DNA of 64,000 bases from Chimonanthus salicifolius (lineage: Eukaryota; Streptophyta; Magnoliopsida; Laurales; Calycanthaceae). Under the pieces are notes generated by a model. The model did no database searches and was not told where the DNA came from. It was given only the letters and a program-made list of their open reading frames with translations. Below are positions 22,776 through 34,605 of this stretch, one piece after another. The stretch lies in the NCBI GenBank assembly GCA_013350335.1, contig CM023536.1:46632314-46696313 (forward strand), in the 5' to 3' direction. The stretch's first letter is position 1, and each line of letters begins with the position of its first letter. Made by a program: the position numbers and the translations under genes.

Positions 22776-23590
22776 TATATGTACTTGTGATGGGTGGGAC
22801 TCATTGCATTTGACATCATGACATGGCATTGTTTTATATGGTTTTGACATTATGTTATTATATATATGATTTGTACTAACCATATGTAGACCCTAAATGG
22901 AATACCTACTGGGCGCGTTGTTCTGACGTCCCACTTCTACCCTAGTGGATGACATAGGAAAGGAAAGGGACGATGAACGTAATCGGAGCTAAGCATAGGA
23001 GCTTGGACATGTGATTGGATTATATTTTGTTTAAATTACTCATGAACTTGTAATTTGAGTAACTAAATTTCGGCATGTAATAACTTAGATAATTTACTAT
23101 GGTTTGAATGGTTTGTTGGATATTTAAGTTAAGTTTAATTTTGGTTAAAGACTAGAAGTACTTTGCCATCTAAAAAGGAATAGATCTAGGTTCTATTATA
23201 ATCCGCAGTTTATGATTTAATCCGCATGTTTATATTATTATGTGTGAACCGTTTTCATGGATTTAGTCCATGCACACATAGGGTTGGCCAGTTAAGGGTC
23301 GGACTTTAGAAGTTCGGACTTAGTTAGCGTCGTGACGTCCCGCTCTCTATCACTTTAAAAAAAAAATAGACTCTGTCGGAAAGCGAGTGAAAAAGGATAG
23401 GGTGTTACATTATGTGGACTCAAGAGATCTCCTAGGCGGACAGAATTGTTAGTCTCGTTCGAAGGGGGATTTTTGAGATTGCAAACGAGTCTCATGTTGA
23501 AAATATAGAGATAAATATATGAGTTTATAAATTATTTGAGTCAATCCATCTAACATATTAGTTTTTTGAGATGGATATCAAGTCCTAACA

Positions 23591-25612
23591 TTTTCTTGAC
23601 TATCTTCTTTTGTTTCTTTTTAAGAACAAGGCTAATAGAAAGTAAAAGTGTTGAATTTTTAAAAAATCTAAAATGATATTTATTGATGATCGTCACCCTT
23701 TAATAGTAATAATGAAAATAAGAAAATTGAGACCTTGGCCCAACCATCTCCAATTATTGGCCAAAAGATATCACAAATTCTTTCATTCTTTAGATGATTT
23801 TCATGTTTATATAAATGAATTCATAGAAACTAAAATAAATCTAGAGAGAATTAAAGATCTATGTATATGCAAATCAGCCGTTGCCTCTTTTAAATCTGAC
23901 GACTGTACATAAGTTATGAATGGTGAAATTCACTCCATTAAAAAAATGGTATTTGAGAGTCTAATGATTGCCTGTTTTGTCCTCTTTAGTCGTCCCCACC
24001 CGTAGTCTCTTGTACTCCTTTTTCTTTACCCCACTGTCATTTGCCCGACAGCCTCTAAGGTTGTGTTTGGATGGAATAATTATTCTTGTTTGGTAATTAA
24101 GGAGTAGATTAAAAAAATTAATTTTTTATTTTTTTTTTACTCTTTTTAAAATTCTTTTCAAATAAAGAATATTCAAAGTACTCAAAGTAACTCTTTATAA
24201 TAGTAATCTGAGATAAACTCTTATACAATTTATCTCACCCAAATGCAGCCTACGAAACATTTTTGGATCGGCACTTGCTACAATAATACTTTGGCTATAT
24301 ATTGACCAAGTTTGTTACCCCCACTCATTTTTTGAAATGAAATAATTTTTGGATGATCAAAGTCATTCATCTTGTGATACATAAAGTTGATGAAGTGCAC
24401 AAGTCATTCATATAGGCCAAGTGGCACCAATTGCTTATTTACATTAAGTTTGGTACAAAGTCAAATTCCAAATAAGGTTGGAATATGGGTTGTGTCAAAA
24501 ATATTGACTCAAATTTAATATTACTGGGCTAAGAATAAGTTCAACATTATTTGGCCACCAGCTTGCATTGAGTTGTATCGGTATTATATGGATCGAATTG
24601 TGGTCCATATAAACTCAATGTTAACTTTAATTAGAAAGACTATATATTTATCAAGTTGAGATCTATATCGTTAGGTGAGATCAACAGAAGACTTCATAAA
24701 TCATATAGTTTAAGAAAAATTCTTCAATTCAATCATAATAAATTACTGAGATGGATAAAAGAAAAATCAATAGCTTATGACAATCAACTTTTTTAAGGTC
24801 TAAATTCATAAGTCTAAAATGCTTAAATGATGATTAAATTTTACACATGATTTTCTAAAGATTCCATCAAATAATATTAGCAAACGTAAAATTTTATCGA
24901 GTAGTCTCTCAATATTTTTTTAATATTTTTCTCTAAGTCAAGGTATCGACCAATACGTTGCGAATTTTTTTACTACAACGTAACATTCGATACGTACCGA
25001 TTGCGTTGTGGCCAGGATACATTCAGCCCATAATGGACACCGACTCAGTTGTAGCATTGCAGTCCATATCGGCCGAGTCGATGTCCATAACAATGACTTT
25101 TTTTTTTTTAATTTGTGTGGGCCCATGCTCTTCTTCCCTTCTCCTTCTTTCCCTCCTTCACATGAGCAACCGATACAACAAGAAGAGTATTCTAACTCCA
25201 TTTTGACCATTTTAACCTCAATTCAAAGTAATTTTTTTGCTCATTTTGTGAGATCCAGACCATCTAAGTTTGAGTTCTTCATTAGATCTTTCATTCGTGT
25301 AAATTCTTTTACAGGATTTTTAGAGAAACCCTTCATTTATCAAGGTATTAGCTTTTAAAGACCTCATTTTTCATTTTCATTTGTGTTTTAGGAGATAAAT
25401 ATAATGTTTCAATGTTTTTGAAAATAAATTCTTGTTTTTATTTATTCATTCAATTTTAAGGGTAATGGAGGTGTGATTTTGTGGGTTATATTTTTGAATT
25501 TTTTTTTTCCAATTTTTTCATTATTTTTTTGAGGAAATGAAATTCATGGATGAAGTTGATCAAATGAGTGCAATGTGTTTGGGAATAGTTGATATAGTGT
25601 TTAAGACCTTAA
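23591..25612. other. Right part of tandem duplication copy 1; no gene
   Basis: Matches 28491-29788 and 33395-39546 outside insertions. Frames such as 23673-23912 recur in the other copy (28582-28818) but are interrupted. See the finding about a possible exon relic. 24940-25100 has CGATACG-type phrases. Confidence 0.5.
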
Positions 25613-25844
25613 ATGGGTTATAATATATATCTTAGTTTTCAATAGAAGAAAATTAAAATAGATGAAAATTTAGTTGAAAATATTATTACTAAAGTCCATT
25701 TTAGTTAAAATATAAGTTTATTTAGACTTTTGTATTTTTATAAAATCTAAAAAATATCAATATAGATCAAGTATCAACAAAAATTTTTCCAAAGATGAGA
25801 CCAACTGGAGTTTGAACCATAAAGGGCTTGTATGGAGTTTAATA

Positions 25845-26035
25845 CTCCCTCCTGTCCCATTTTAGTTGTCTCGTTTAAAAGATTTATAATTTTTAAGGAA
25901 CTCTTTATATAAGGCTAGCACTCCATCTAATATCATCAATTTTTAACACACTTTATACTACTCCAATATAAATGAGACAATTATTTCGGACAATTCCAAA
26001 ATTCATATAAGACAACTAATTTGTAACAGAGGGAG
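25845..26035. mobile_element. Stowaway MITE (Tc1/mariner-type)
   Basis: 191-bp non-coding element with the classic ends CTCCCTCCTGTCCCATTTTA ... AGAGGGAG, flanked by TA on both sides (25843-25844, 26036-26037). The empty site is at about 9222 in copy 1 (TTTAATATATCGTTG). It cannot transpose without a mariner-like transposase supplied elsewhere. Confidence 0.95.
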
Positions 26036-26901
26036 TATAGAGTTGAAATATGAAATTTTGACTAATATTTATTAGATTGTAGGGAAGGAGAAGAGGGTAT
26101 GAAGATATTATACTATCGAGGTTTTCTTTTTTGCAAAATGGTCCAAAACTAATATTTTTAAAGTTTTGGCAATAAGTATTTTTGAAAATTAAATAAAAAT
26201 AATGCCTAAAATGGATTGACTGAAACGGTGAGAGTATTGTCAATGTCTACAACCCATTAAGGCTTCCCTACCCAATAGGCTTGTTTTAAGTCACACAACA
26301 AGCCGTTACACATGCATTCGTTCAGACCTCATGCACAAAACAAGGGTAGATAGACTAGTTTGGCAACTCCTTTAGACTAACGTTTCTAATCCCAAAGCTC
26401 ACTATCTATTTACAGACACAAGAAAGGAAGCCAGCAGAGAGGTATGCATCTGAGAACTCTTTATACAAATGCTTTTACATGACATGGTTTGTGCTTCCAA
26501 TCTTGCTTTCCAATGAGACACCACATCTTATTTATACTTACAGACACTTGTCAAATATATATAATCTATAATGTAATGACTGATTTGTGATTTGTGTTTT
26601 ATGGATGAATTTTAAATTCCAAATTAGGTGAAATTTGTTTGATTGTATAAATTAGTTAAAGAGCTTTCCAACGAGTCCAAGATTATCAGAGTCTGAACTC
26701 TATAGCTCAAGTTATGACATTTTTTAGTGAAAAGGGTGCAAATCTACCTAAAGCTGGAGTGATCGGGCATCTGACGAGATTCATCAAAGCTCCGATGAAC
26801 CCCATCGGATCCTCCGATCTTGTAACGGACTGAAATCCAGAAACTGGATTTTTACAGTCAGAATTTGTAACTCTGATCGGACGTCTGATATAATTCATCG
26901 G

Positions 26902-28096
26902 AGATCTGATGACTCCCATCGGATCCTCCAATCAGATATTGGATCGAAGTCTAGAGGCTGAATTTTTTCTTGACCGAACCTCCTAAGCCGGACGTCGAAA
27001 GATTCAAAGAAAATGATTTTTTTATCTTAATTAAATAAAATTCAGAAATTTGTGCAAATTTGTGAAGATATCTCAAATTAGTTAGATTTGAAACCTTAGG
27101 GTCCTCAAAATTTATCAAAACTTTTCCCCTTACATCTTTAGACTAAATCAAACCTGAAAATTTTCGCTCAAACTTATCATGACTTCCACTCAAACTCTTA
27201 ATTGGTTTTTAGAAAGTAACTCGGACTCATTTTTTAAAAAATAAATTTTAAAACATTGATCAGTCCCATTTTTAAGTATTTATCAAATTTTCAAAACTCA
27301 AGAGGGAGGTGATTTGAAAAAAATTAATTAAAATCACCATCCTAAGTTCCTAACCCCTTTTCCGATCCATTTCCTTTTTCCAATCTCTTCTCGGTTAAAG
27401 ATAGAGGGTCGAATTGGGTCGATGCTCTCCTTGGAAACTTCCTCCACATTTCCTTGCTTCTAGAAGTGACATCCCTTGCTGAGGATGAATTTGTATAAAA
27501 TAGAGTTCTCTAGTGTCTATGGCAGGGGTTAAAAAAAATTAGGGCTGAGATGTCGACCAATATTTCTCTCTCTTTTTTTGTATTTTTTTAAATATCGATA
27601 TTTTTTTATTATTTTATTTTTTCTGATTTAAAAAATAAATAAATAATCCAAAAGGAAGCTTTCGAAAAAAAAAATTGAAAACAAAAATATCGGCCGATAT
27701 TGGTCCGATATCAGCCGAGATATCAACTTGGGCCGACCACCATTTTGAAATTTTTTTTTTTTTAAATACCGATATTATGGATATCGGCGATATATATCGG
27801 CCCGATACATCGGCTATATCGGCCATGAACAATACGTATTAGCCGATATGATAAGACACTTGAAACCCGTATCATATCGGCCAATACATTTCGTATCGAC
27901 CGATATTTGCACCCATGGTCTATGGAAACAATCATGGCTCGCAGCACACTTTTTTTTTTCAACTTTTGTCTCTTCAATTATAAGAATACAAATTTTCCTT
28001 TATTTTTTCATGACTTTGAATATATATATTTTTTAATTATCTGTGGACTTGTTTTAATGTGGTTCACATTTCGTACCTCCTCTTAATGATTAGCGA
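26902..28096. other. Copy-2-specific stretch with CGATATCGG repeat cluster
   Basis: No gene seen. 26876-26960 continues short phrases CATCGGATCCTCC/GATGACTCCC found in the LTR-like start shared with copy 1. 27540-27915 is dense in ATATCGGCCGATATT-like phrases, similar to 6390-6620. Frames at 27614-27977 are by-products of this repeat. Confidence 0.45.
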
Positions 28097-28154
28097 TGAT
28101 GATTCAGATAATGCTACCATTAACAAAAGTATTCAGACTGTAACGAGAGGTTAA

Positions 28155-28490
28155 GACATCAACAAACACCAATAAACGAGTGTGATATTAGAAGTGTAGA
28201 GAGACTTAGAGATTTATAAAGGCTTTAAGTTACTCCACTTAACAGTTTAGTCTTTTAGAATTGATATTCAGTTCTAACAAATGGTATGAGAGTCAGGTCT
28301 TAGGCTACCCTATGTGGGCTCAAAAGATCTCTTAGGTGGACAAAATGGTTGGTCTCGTTCGAAGAGGGATTGTTGAGGCTGCGAACGAGTCCCACGTTGA
28401 AAGTATAGAGATAAATATAGAATTTTATAAATAACTTGAATCAATCCACCTATCATATTAGTCTTTTGAGATGGATATCAAGTCCTAACA
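28155..28490 (+). mobile_element. TRIM element, copy 2, uninterrupted
   Basis: Right LTR 28371-28490 (120 bp): TGTTGAGGCTGCGAACGAGT ... AGTCCTAACA. The left LTR (about 28160-28279) ends GTTCTAACA and is more diverged. The primer-binding-like TGGTATGAGAG starts at 28282. The internal part is only about 90 bp and ends in a purine-rich GAAGAGGGA. Size, short LTRs and absence of coding are those of a TRIM. No clear target duplication was found. Confidence 0.75.
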
Positions 28491-28776
28491 TTTTCTTGAC
28501 ATCTTCTTTTGTTTCTTTTACAAAAAAGCCTAATAGAAAGTAAAAGTGTTGAATTTTAAAAAAAATTTAAAATGATATTTATTGATGATCTTCACCCTTT
28601 TGCCAGTAATAATGAAAATAAGAAAATTGATACCTTGGCCCAACCACCTCCAATTATTGGCCAAGAGATATCACAAATTCTTCCATTCTTTAGATGATTT
28701 TTATGTTTATATGAGTGAATTCATAGAAACTAAAATAAATCTAGAGAGAAATAAAGACCTGTCACGTATGTATATG

Positions 28777-29090
28777 GGTAATGATCCTCCCATAGGTATT
28801 TTGTGTAATCCGATATGAGTTTTACTGTATTGTCCACTTTGTCTTTCAAACTGGCTTGTCGAATCCTTAGAATCGGTTCGCCGGATCACTGACCCTCCAC
28901 TGCCGTATAAATCGGCTCATTGAAATTTATGTAAATGAGACTATTTTTTAAATATAGAACAACAAATCGAATCACTCAAATCGGATCACTAACTGGATCA
29001 CTGATCGGATCACTGAAGTTTTTTAATATTTTCATACTACAGTAGAAGAGTAAAATGGACAATACCATAAATCTCGTGCCTTGTACCACA

Positions 29091-29121
<31 letters not shown>

Positions 29122-29166
29122 TAAATCTCGTGTCTGTGTGGCACTATATATATACGGGAGGATCGC
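28777..29166. mobile_element. MITE, GATCCTCCC family, copy 2
   Basis: Ends GGTAATGATCCTCCCATA and TACGGGAGGATCGCTGC are inverted repeats. Copy 1 of the tandem duplication has about 41 unrelated bases here (23876-23916), so the insertion replaced or was followed by loss of some target sequence. The interior repeats CGGATCACT phrases near 28980-29010 and holds a (TA)n run (29089-29112). The left arm matches the right arm of the element at 730-1003. Confidence 0.65.
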
Positions 29167-31423
29167 TGCAAGTTATGAATGATGAAATTTACTCCATTAA
29201 AAAAATGGTATTTGAGAGTCTAATGATTGCCTCTTTAGTCGTCTCCACCGGTGGTTTCTCTTACTACTTTTTCTCTCTCCTCAGTGTCATTTGCCAAACA
29301 GCCTCTAAGCTTGTGTTTGGATGGGGTAATTACTCTTGTTTAGGAATTAAGAAATAAACAGTAAAAAAATCAACCTTTTGTCCTTCCCTTTCACTTTTGA
29401 AAACTCTTTTCAAATAAAGAAATTTCATAATATCCAAAATAACTCCTGATCAAGAATAACTCCAAATAACTCTTATAAAATTTATCTCATTCAAATACAG
29501 CCTACAAATGATTTTTCGAACGGCACTTCCCACAATAATACTTTGGCAATATATTGACCAAGTTTGTTACCCCCACTCATTTTTGGAAATGAAATAATTT
29601 TTGGATGATCAAAGTCATGCATCCTGTGATATATAAAGTTGATGAAGTGCACAAGTCATTCATATAGGCCAAGTGGCACCAATGGCTCATTTACATCTGG
29701 TGCAAACTCAAATTTCAAGTAAGGTTGGAATATGGGTTGTGTCAAAAATATTGACTCAAAATTAATATTACGGGGCTGAGAATAAATTTGTGATACCCGA
29801 GCCTAAATTAGTGACTAATTTAGATAGATTTTAATTAACTAAATATTTTTTTAACCATTAATTATAAGTTTTGTTATGTTGATCATGAAGAATTTTGAAT
29901 GAGCTTTTCAACGAGTCTGAGTTTGACTCGATCCGAGTCCGAAAACCCTTTCAAATTAAATTTTAAAAGTATAATAATAAGTTATGATTATTAATAATAT
30001 TATTTTAGGGTTAAAACTTGGATGCTTTGAAACTCAGTCATTTCATTTTATTTCTATCTGAAATTGAAGATCTTACATTATTTTTAAAATCCGGACTTAA
30101 CGGAATACCAATCTCGACCTAATTCTACTTATTTTCACTACAAAAAATTTTATAGGTGGCAAAATCCCACTTAGATAGGGAAGATAAAATCCTAAAAATA
30201 TACGAAGGAAGTTAATGTTCAATCTGTAAAATAAGTGAGCCATTTCTATCTTCAGATTTCCAAAATATCGAGTTTTTAATCATTATTTTACGTCGAAAAA
30301 TGTGAGCCGTCGAATACTCTGTCACTTAGATGGAGTGGTTTTTTACTCCAAAACACTTTAAACCTTTAGAATGTTTTTATCAGATTAATTTAATCTATCT
30401 AATTATAAAATTAAATTTTCTCCAGGAGATACTTTAAAATTAAGAAATTTTACCAAATCGGTGTTTTTTTATTAAAACACTGAGTTGTTGACCGAAATTT
30501 TTATCCAAAATTTAATACTATATTAATAATTTAATATTTGACCTAGTGAACTATTTAGATTAAATTAGAGGACCTTAAAATACCCAGATTTAACAAAGGA
30601 TATGAAAGGAATTTTAAAAAAAGAAAATAATAATAAAATAATGAAAATTTTGAAGCTGCTGCCTACGGGCAGCGCTGGACGAATTGTATTCAGTTTAATT
30701 AAGAGGAGCAGGCGAAGTAAGGAGAAAAAGAAAAAAAAAGAAATAAATAATAATAAAATAATATAAAAAAATCTAACAAGATAAACATCAACGTAAATCT
30801 AAAACCTATGCTATACTGTAGCATGAAACGTGGGTGGCTTTCAGCCAACCCATTTCTTATTCAAACGTTGGTTTGGAGGAAGAAAGGAAAGAAAGAAAAA
30901 AAAAAAACAACAACGCACACCGTCGTTTCACTCTCTCCATTTGTCTTCTCCAGCAACCTTTCTCTCTCTTCTTCTCCTTCCTTCACCAGTCAACTTCTTC
31001 TTGTCCCTTTCTTTTCTTTCATTTTCATTTTTCTCCTCTCTTCGGTTAGTGCAAGCAACGAAAGCAACCGTAACAGTCGAATTCGAAGAGTCCTCGTATC
31101 AACGTCGGGTTTTCAAAACTTTGTCAAAAATCGACGGATTACCGCGTGTGAGGTATCAAAACAAGTTTATTTTTAATTTTAATAATTTCAATAGTTTAGT
31201 ATTGTATTTTAAAATTAAAATTTTCAAAATGAAGGGAGGGTAGGTTTTTCTTCCAAATTTTAAATTATACCCTTAAAATCATTTTTTTAAGTTCAAAGTT
31301 TGTCTTCTAGCCTTTAATTAAAAAAAAGGGGAAAAGATTAATCCCATTTAACAATTGTATGTTTATTTTTACGCATTGTATGTTTAAATTCAGCATCATA
31401 ACCTCTGGGTCACACTATCGTCT

Positions 31424-31612
31424 GTAGTGGCGTTAGTCGCTCGGTGATACCATTTGAGGTGACGCTTAGTCACCCGGTGGTTCATCAGTAGTGGCGCTTA
31501 GTCGCTCGGCGATACCATTTGAGATGACGCTTAGTCACCCGGTGGTTCATCAGTAGTGACGCTTAAGTCACTCGATGATACCATCTGAGGGGGCGCTTAG
31601 TCACCCAATTGT
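31424..31612 (+). repeat. 2.9 tandem units of 64-65 bp with small hairpins
   Basis: Units share GTAGTGGCGCTTAGTCGCTC and GATACCATTTGAG. Two include GGTGAC-GCTTA-GTCACC or a close variant, able to form a 6-bp stem. A degenerate further unit may lie near 31710-31745. Confidence 0.85.
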
Positions 31613-32512
31613 CTTGAAGTGGGGCACTGAGTACTTTTTATACTATTTGCATTGTATTCTCTGGGCTGAAAATCTCCACCTGTAGCGCAGTGGAAACGCC
31701 GCTCAATGGCCATCTGAGATGACCTTGGTCGCCCGGTGGTAAAAGGATTTGGGCACTGAGTACTTTATATTTTATTTTGATGTGATGTTTTGGTTGGCTG
31801 ACAACTAATTGCTGACTTAATCTAATGGAGTAGAAAGAATTAGGAGGCTCACTACACTTATCATATTTTTGTTGGAAAATGCATGGGATCAGGTAGATAA
31901 TCAATGAATGACCTGAAATTTATATTATTATTTTATTCTTACAGACTTGTGTGATAATCTCTGCGGATAAAGGTGAGGAGACTCGAACTAAATTGGTATT
32001 GTATTGTATGGTATTTAAACCCACTAACACCAGACTGAAATGGGACCCATGGTCATTTAAAGATGGAAAAGGCTATATAGGTCTAGAATGCGAGACTTGA
32101 CACCGCCTACATGTAAGGGATATAAATGTTCTAACTGTATAGAACGTAGGCGTAAATTGGTGTTGGGGAGCCGAGGACTTGTAGCCTCTAACGCAGTATG
32201 GACCCATGGAGTGTCTGGTAATGGTCGGGTAAAAACTGGGTGAAGGCATTCGTGTTATTAAATCCAGTTTTATATGTTTGTGTGACATTGATTATTTTAT
32301 TGATTTCTTGTATTGGTAGTGGATACATCGAAGGGTAAGGCTGGAATTTGGTGATTTTCTCAGAATAAGTTCCTGTGTAAGTAGGGCAATGGAAATCATG
32401 CATTATCATGTATTTGACATTTACATGTGAGAATTATGTTTATAAGTTAAATCTGTGAAAGATAATAAATTTGAAAATATTGGCCGTTGGGCTATAATTG
32501 CTGAGATTAGCC

Positions 32513-32737
32513 GAACACCGTTTGCGAACCGTTGGGTTGGACGTGTTAGTAGGCTGAGGTCGACCGCCATCAACCACTGGTGTTGGATGGGCTAGTAGAC
32601 CAGGTCGTGGAGACCTTGTGATGTTAGGCTGAACACCGTTTGCGAACCGTTGGATTGGACGTGTTAGTAAGCCGTGGTCGACCGCCATCAACCGCTGGTG
32701 TTGGATGGGCTAGTAGACCGGGTCGGGGAGACCGTAT
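32513..32737 (+). repeat. Two tandem units of 118 bp
   Basis: Starts GAACACCGTTTGCGAACCGT at 32513 and 32631. The copies differ at only a few positions, so it is a recent local duplication inside the LTR. Confidence 0.9.
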
Positions 32738-34143
32738 GCACTTGCAAGTTGCTGAATGGGGGTTGACCCCGGTAAAAGTTTATAAAACACCTTAGAAAGT
32801 AATCCTAGGGTGAAAATGGGTTAAGTTGATTACCCGCATTGCATTCATGAAACATGTATTATTTATGGTTTTATGTTGGACGTTATGGTAAATATGAGTC
32901 AAGTACATTGACTGCATTTCATTCATGGAACCGGCATTGTTATTAATTTCACGAATATTGTATGTTGATTTTTATGGTGAGCTCTCTCCACTGGGCTATT
33001 GCTCATGTCCCTTACATTGCAGGATATGAACTAGAGGGAGGAATGGAGGAACATATGGTACCTCGCTGAAAATCAAACTCAGATGTTTCCCGTAGTTTCC
33101 TGCTCAAGGAAACGAAATGAATATATGAACTCTTATATGTATTTTGATAATAAATATGCCTCTTGTGGCATAAAAACTTATGTCTGTAAGTTTGACGTTT
33201 CCATGTAATATATTTGTGTGTTGGTGTGCTCAATATATTGCTTCCATATATTTGAATGAAAATTGTTTGGATTATTTTGCTGAATATGTTTGGAAATACT
33301 TAGGACACGGATATTTCATGTAGTCATTGGACTCACATGGATAGTATGTTAAGGAATTAGTGACTCATTGGGTTAAGGTTTAAAAAAAAAAAATTTGTAT
33401 CGGTATTATATGGATCGAATTGTGGTCCATATACACTCAAGGTTAACTTTCATTAGAAAGACTATATGTTTATCAGGTTGAGCTCTATATGGTTAGGTGA
33501 GAATAAATGAAAAATCAGTTGCCTTTAACAATCAACTTTTTTAAAGTCTAAATTCTTAGCACTAAAATGCTTAGATGATGATTAAATTTTACACATGATT
33601 TTCTAGAGATTCCATCCAATAATATTAGCACACTAAATTTTATCGAGTAGTCTCTCAAAATCTCCTTAGTATTTTTCTCAAGTCAAGGTATTGACCGATA
33701 CGTTGCAAATTTTTTCACCCACAATGTAACGTTCGATACATACCGATTGTGTTGTGGCCATGGTTCGTTGGGCCGATAATGGACACCGACTCAGTTGTAG
33801 CGTTACAGCCCATATAGGCTGAGTCGGTGCCCATAACGGTGACTTTTTAAAGTTTGTGTGGGCTCCTTGTCTTTATTTCCTTCCTTTCACTTGAGCAACC
33901 GATACAACAAGAAGAGGGTTTGGGAAAATATTCTAACTCCATTTTGGCCATTTCAGCCTCAATTCAAAGCGATTTTTTTGTCCATTTTGTGAGAGCCACA
34001 CCATTTAAGGTTGAGTTATTTGTTAGATCTTCCATTTGTGTAATTTTTTTACAGAGTTTTTAAAAAAAATCCTTCATTTATCAAGGTATTAGCTTTTAAA
34101 GATCTCATTTTCATTCTCATAGTATTTTAGGAGATAAATATAA

Positions 34144-34560
34144 TGTTTAAATGTTATATCTCAAGCATTTGTAATTTTTTTAATTAAATCCGAATTGTTG
34201 CCTCAAGGTAAATGAGAAATTGGGGAGTTTTTGAAAATAAATTCTTGTTTTTATTTATTCATTCAATTTTAAGGGCAATGGGTATTTTTGAAATTGTTTT
34301 TTTCCAAAATTTTCATTTTTTTTTTAAGGAAATGAATTCATGAATGAAGTTGATTAAAATGAGTGTAATGTGTTTGGAAATAGTTGATGTAGTGTTTAAG
34401 AACTTAATGTAGTGTTTAAATGTTAGATCTCATGCATTTTTAATTCTTTTAATTAAATCCAAATTTTTCCTCTAAGGTAAAAGAGAATTTAGGGGTTTTG
34501 AAAATAATTTTTTTTTAATCTAATCATTCAATTTTAAGGGTAACGGAGGGTGTGTGCTTT
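34144..34560. repeat. Local tandem duplication of about 265 bp in copy 2
   Basis: 34144-34345 and 34405-34560 share AGTGTTTAAATGTTA, TTTTAATTAAATCC and CATTCAATTTTAAGGG in order. Copy 1 has this block once, so the local duplication followed the larger one. Confidence 0.7.
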
Positions 34561-34605
34561 TTTTTTTATATATATATATTTTTAAAATTGTTTTTTCCAA
34601 TATTG

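Larger units (their letters stand above)
20070..23409 (+). mobile_element. Solo LTR, gypsy type, 3.3 kb, TSD TTATG
   Basis: Bounded by TGTAACACCCCGG and GGGTGTTACA and flanked by TTATG on both sides (20065-20069, 23410-23414). The duplicated region at 28312 carries the empty site (CTATG), proving the insertion. The 3' end (A-run, TAGACTCTGTCGG, GGGTGTTACA) resembles the end of the LTR at 19351-19846, giving plus orientation. No internal domain remains, so it is a solo LTR from LTR-LTR recombination. The long LTR and TGTAACACCC-like end suggest a Tekay/Del-like chromovirus, which is inference. Short open frames at 20448-21150 are parts of the hairpin repeats and not genes. Confidence 0.9.
19905..23590 (+). 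mobile_element. TRIM element, copy 1, split by a solo LTR
   Basis: Miniature LTR retroelement. The left LTR (about 19915-20034) ends AGTCCTAACA and is followed by a primer-binding-like TGGTATGAGAGC (20037-20048). Then comes a short internal part, interrupted at 20070-23409 by a solo LTR, a purine-rich GAAGGGGGA, and the right LTR 23471-23590 (120 bp) ending AGTCCTAACA. It has no coding capacity. The intact counterpart is at 28155-28490. The left boundary is approximate because the left LTR has diverged. Confidence 0.75.
8857..25612. repeat. Tandem segmental duplication, copy 1 (expanded by insertions)
   Basis: Begins at ATGGGTTATAATAT and is repeated from 25613, where the same 14 bp recur. 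Colinear matching blocks include 9030-9572 with 25650-26395, 10477-10998 with 26395-26901, 19850-20069 with 28097-28316, 23410-24540 with 28317-29788, and 24580-25612 with 33400-39546. Removing inserted elements leaves about 3.7 kb. ATGGGTT occurs at both ends of the unit, a possible breakpoint microhomology. No intact gene is carried. Confidence 0.85.
29789..33392 (+). mobile_element. Gypsy-type solo LTR, 3' end deleted
   Basis: Starts TGTGATACCCGAGCC and runs 3.6 kb to an A-run. The usual last 40 bp (TCCGG...GTGACA) are missing together with about 33 bp of flanking target, judged against copy 1 (24540-24575). Homologous blocks occur at 11070-11560 and, inverted, at 36960-37570. A CT-rich block at 30900-31030 probably marks a transcribed leader. 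The frames at 30808-31243 there are low-complexity. No gag or pol. Confidence 0.8.

Noticed and set aside
30808..31243. Three overlapping frames of 71-137 codons
   Set aside because: Inside a CT-rich LTR leader; Ser/Leu/Phe low complexity and mutually overlapping frames.
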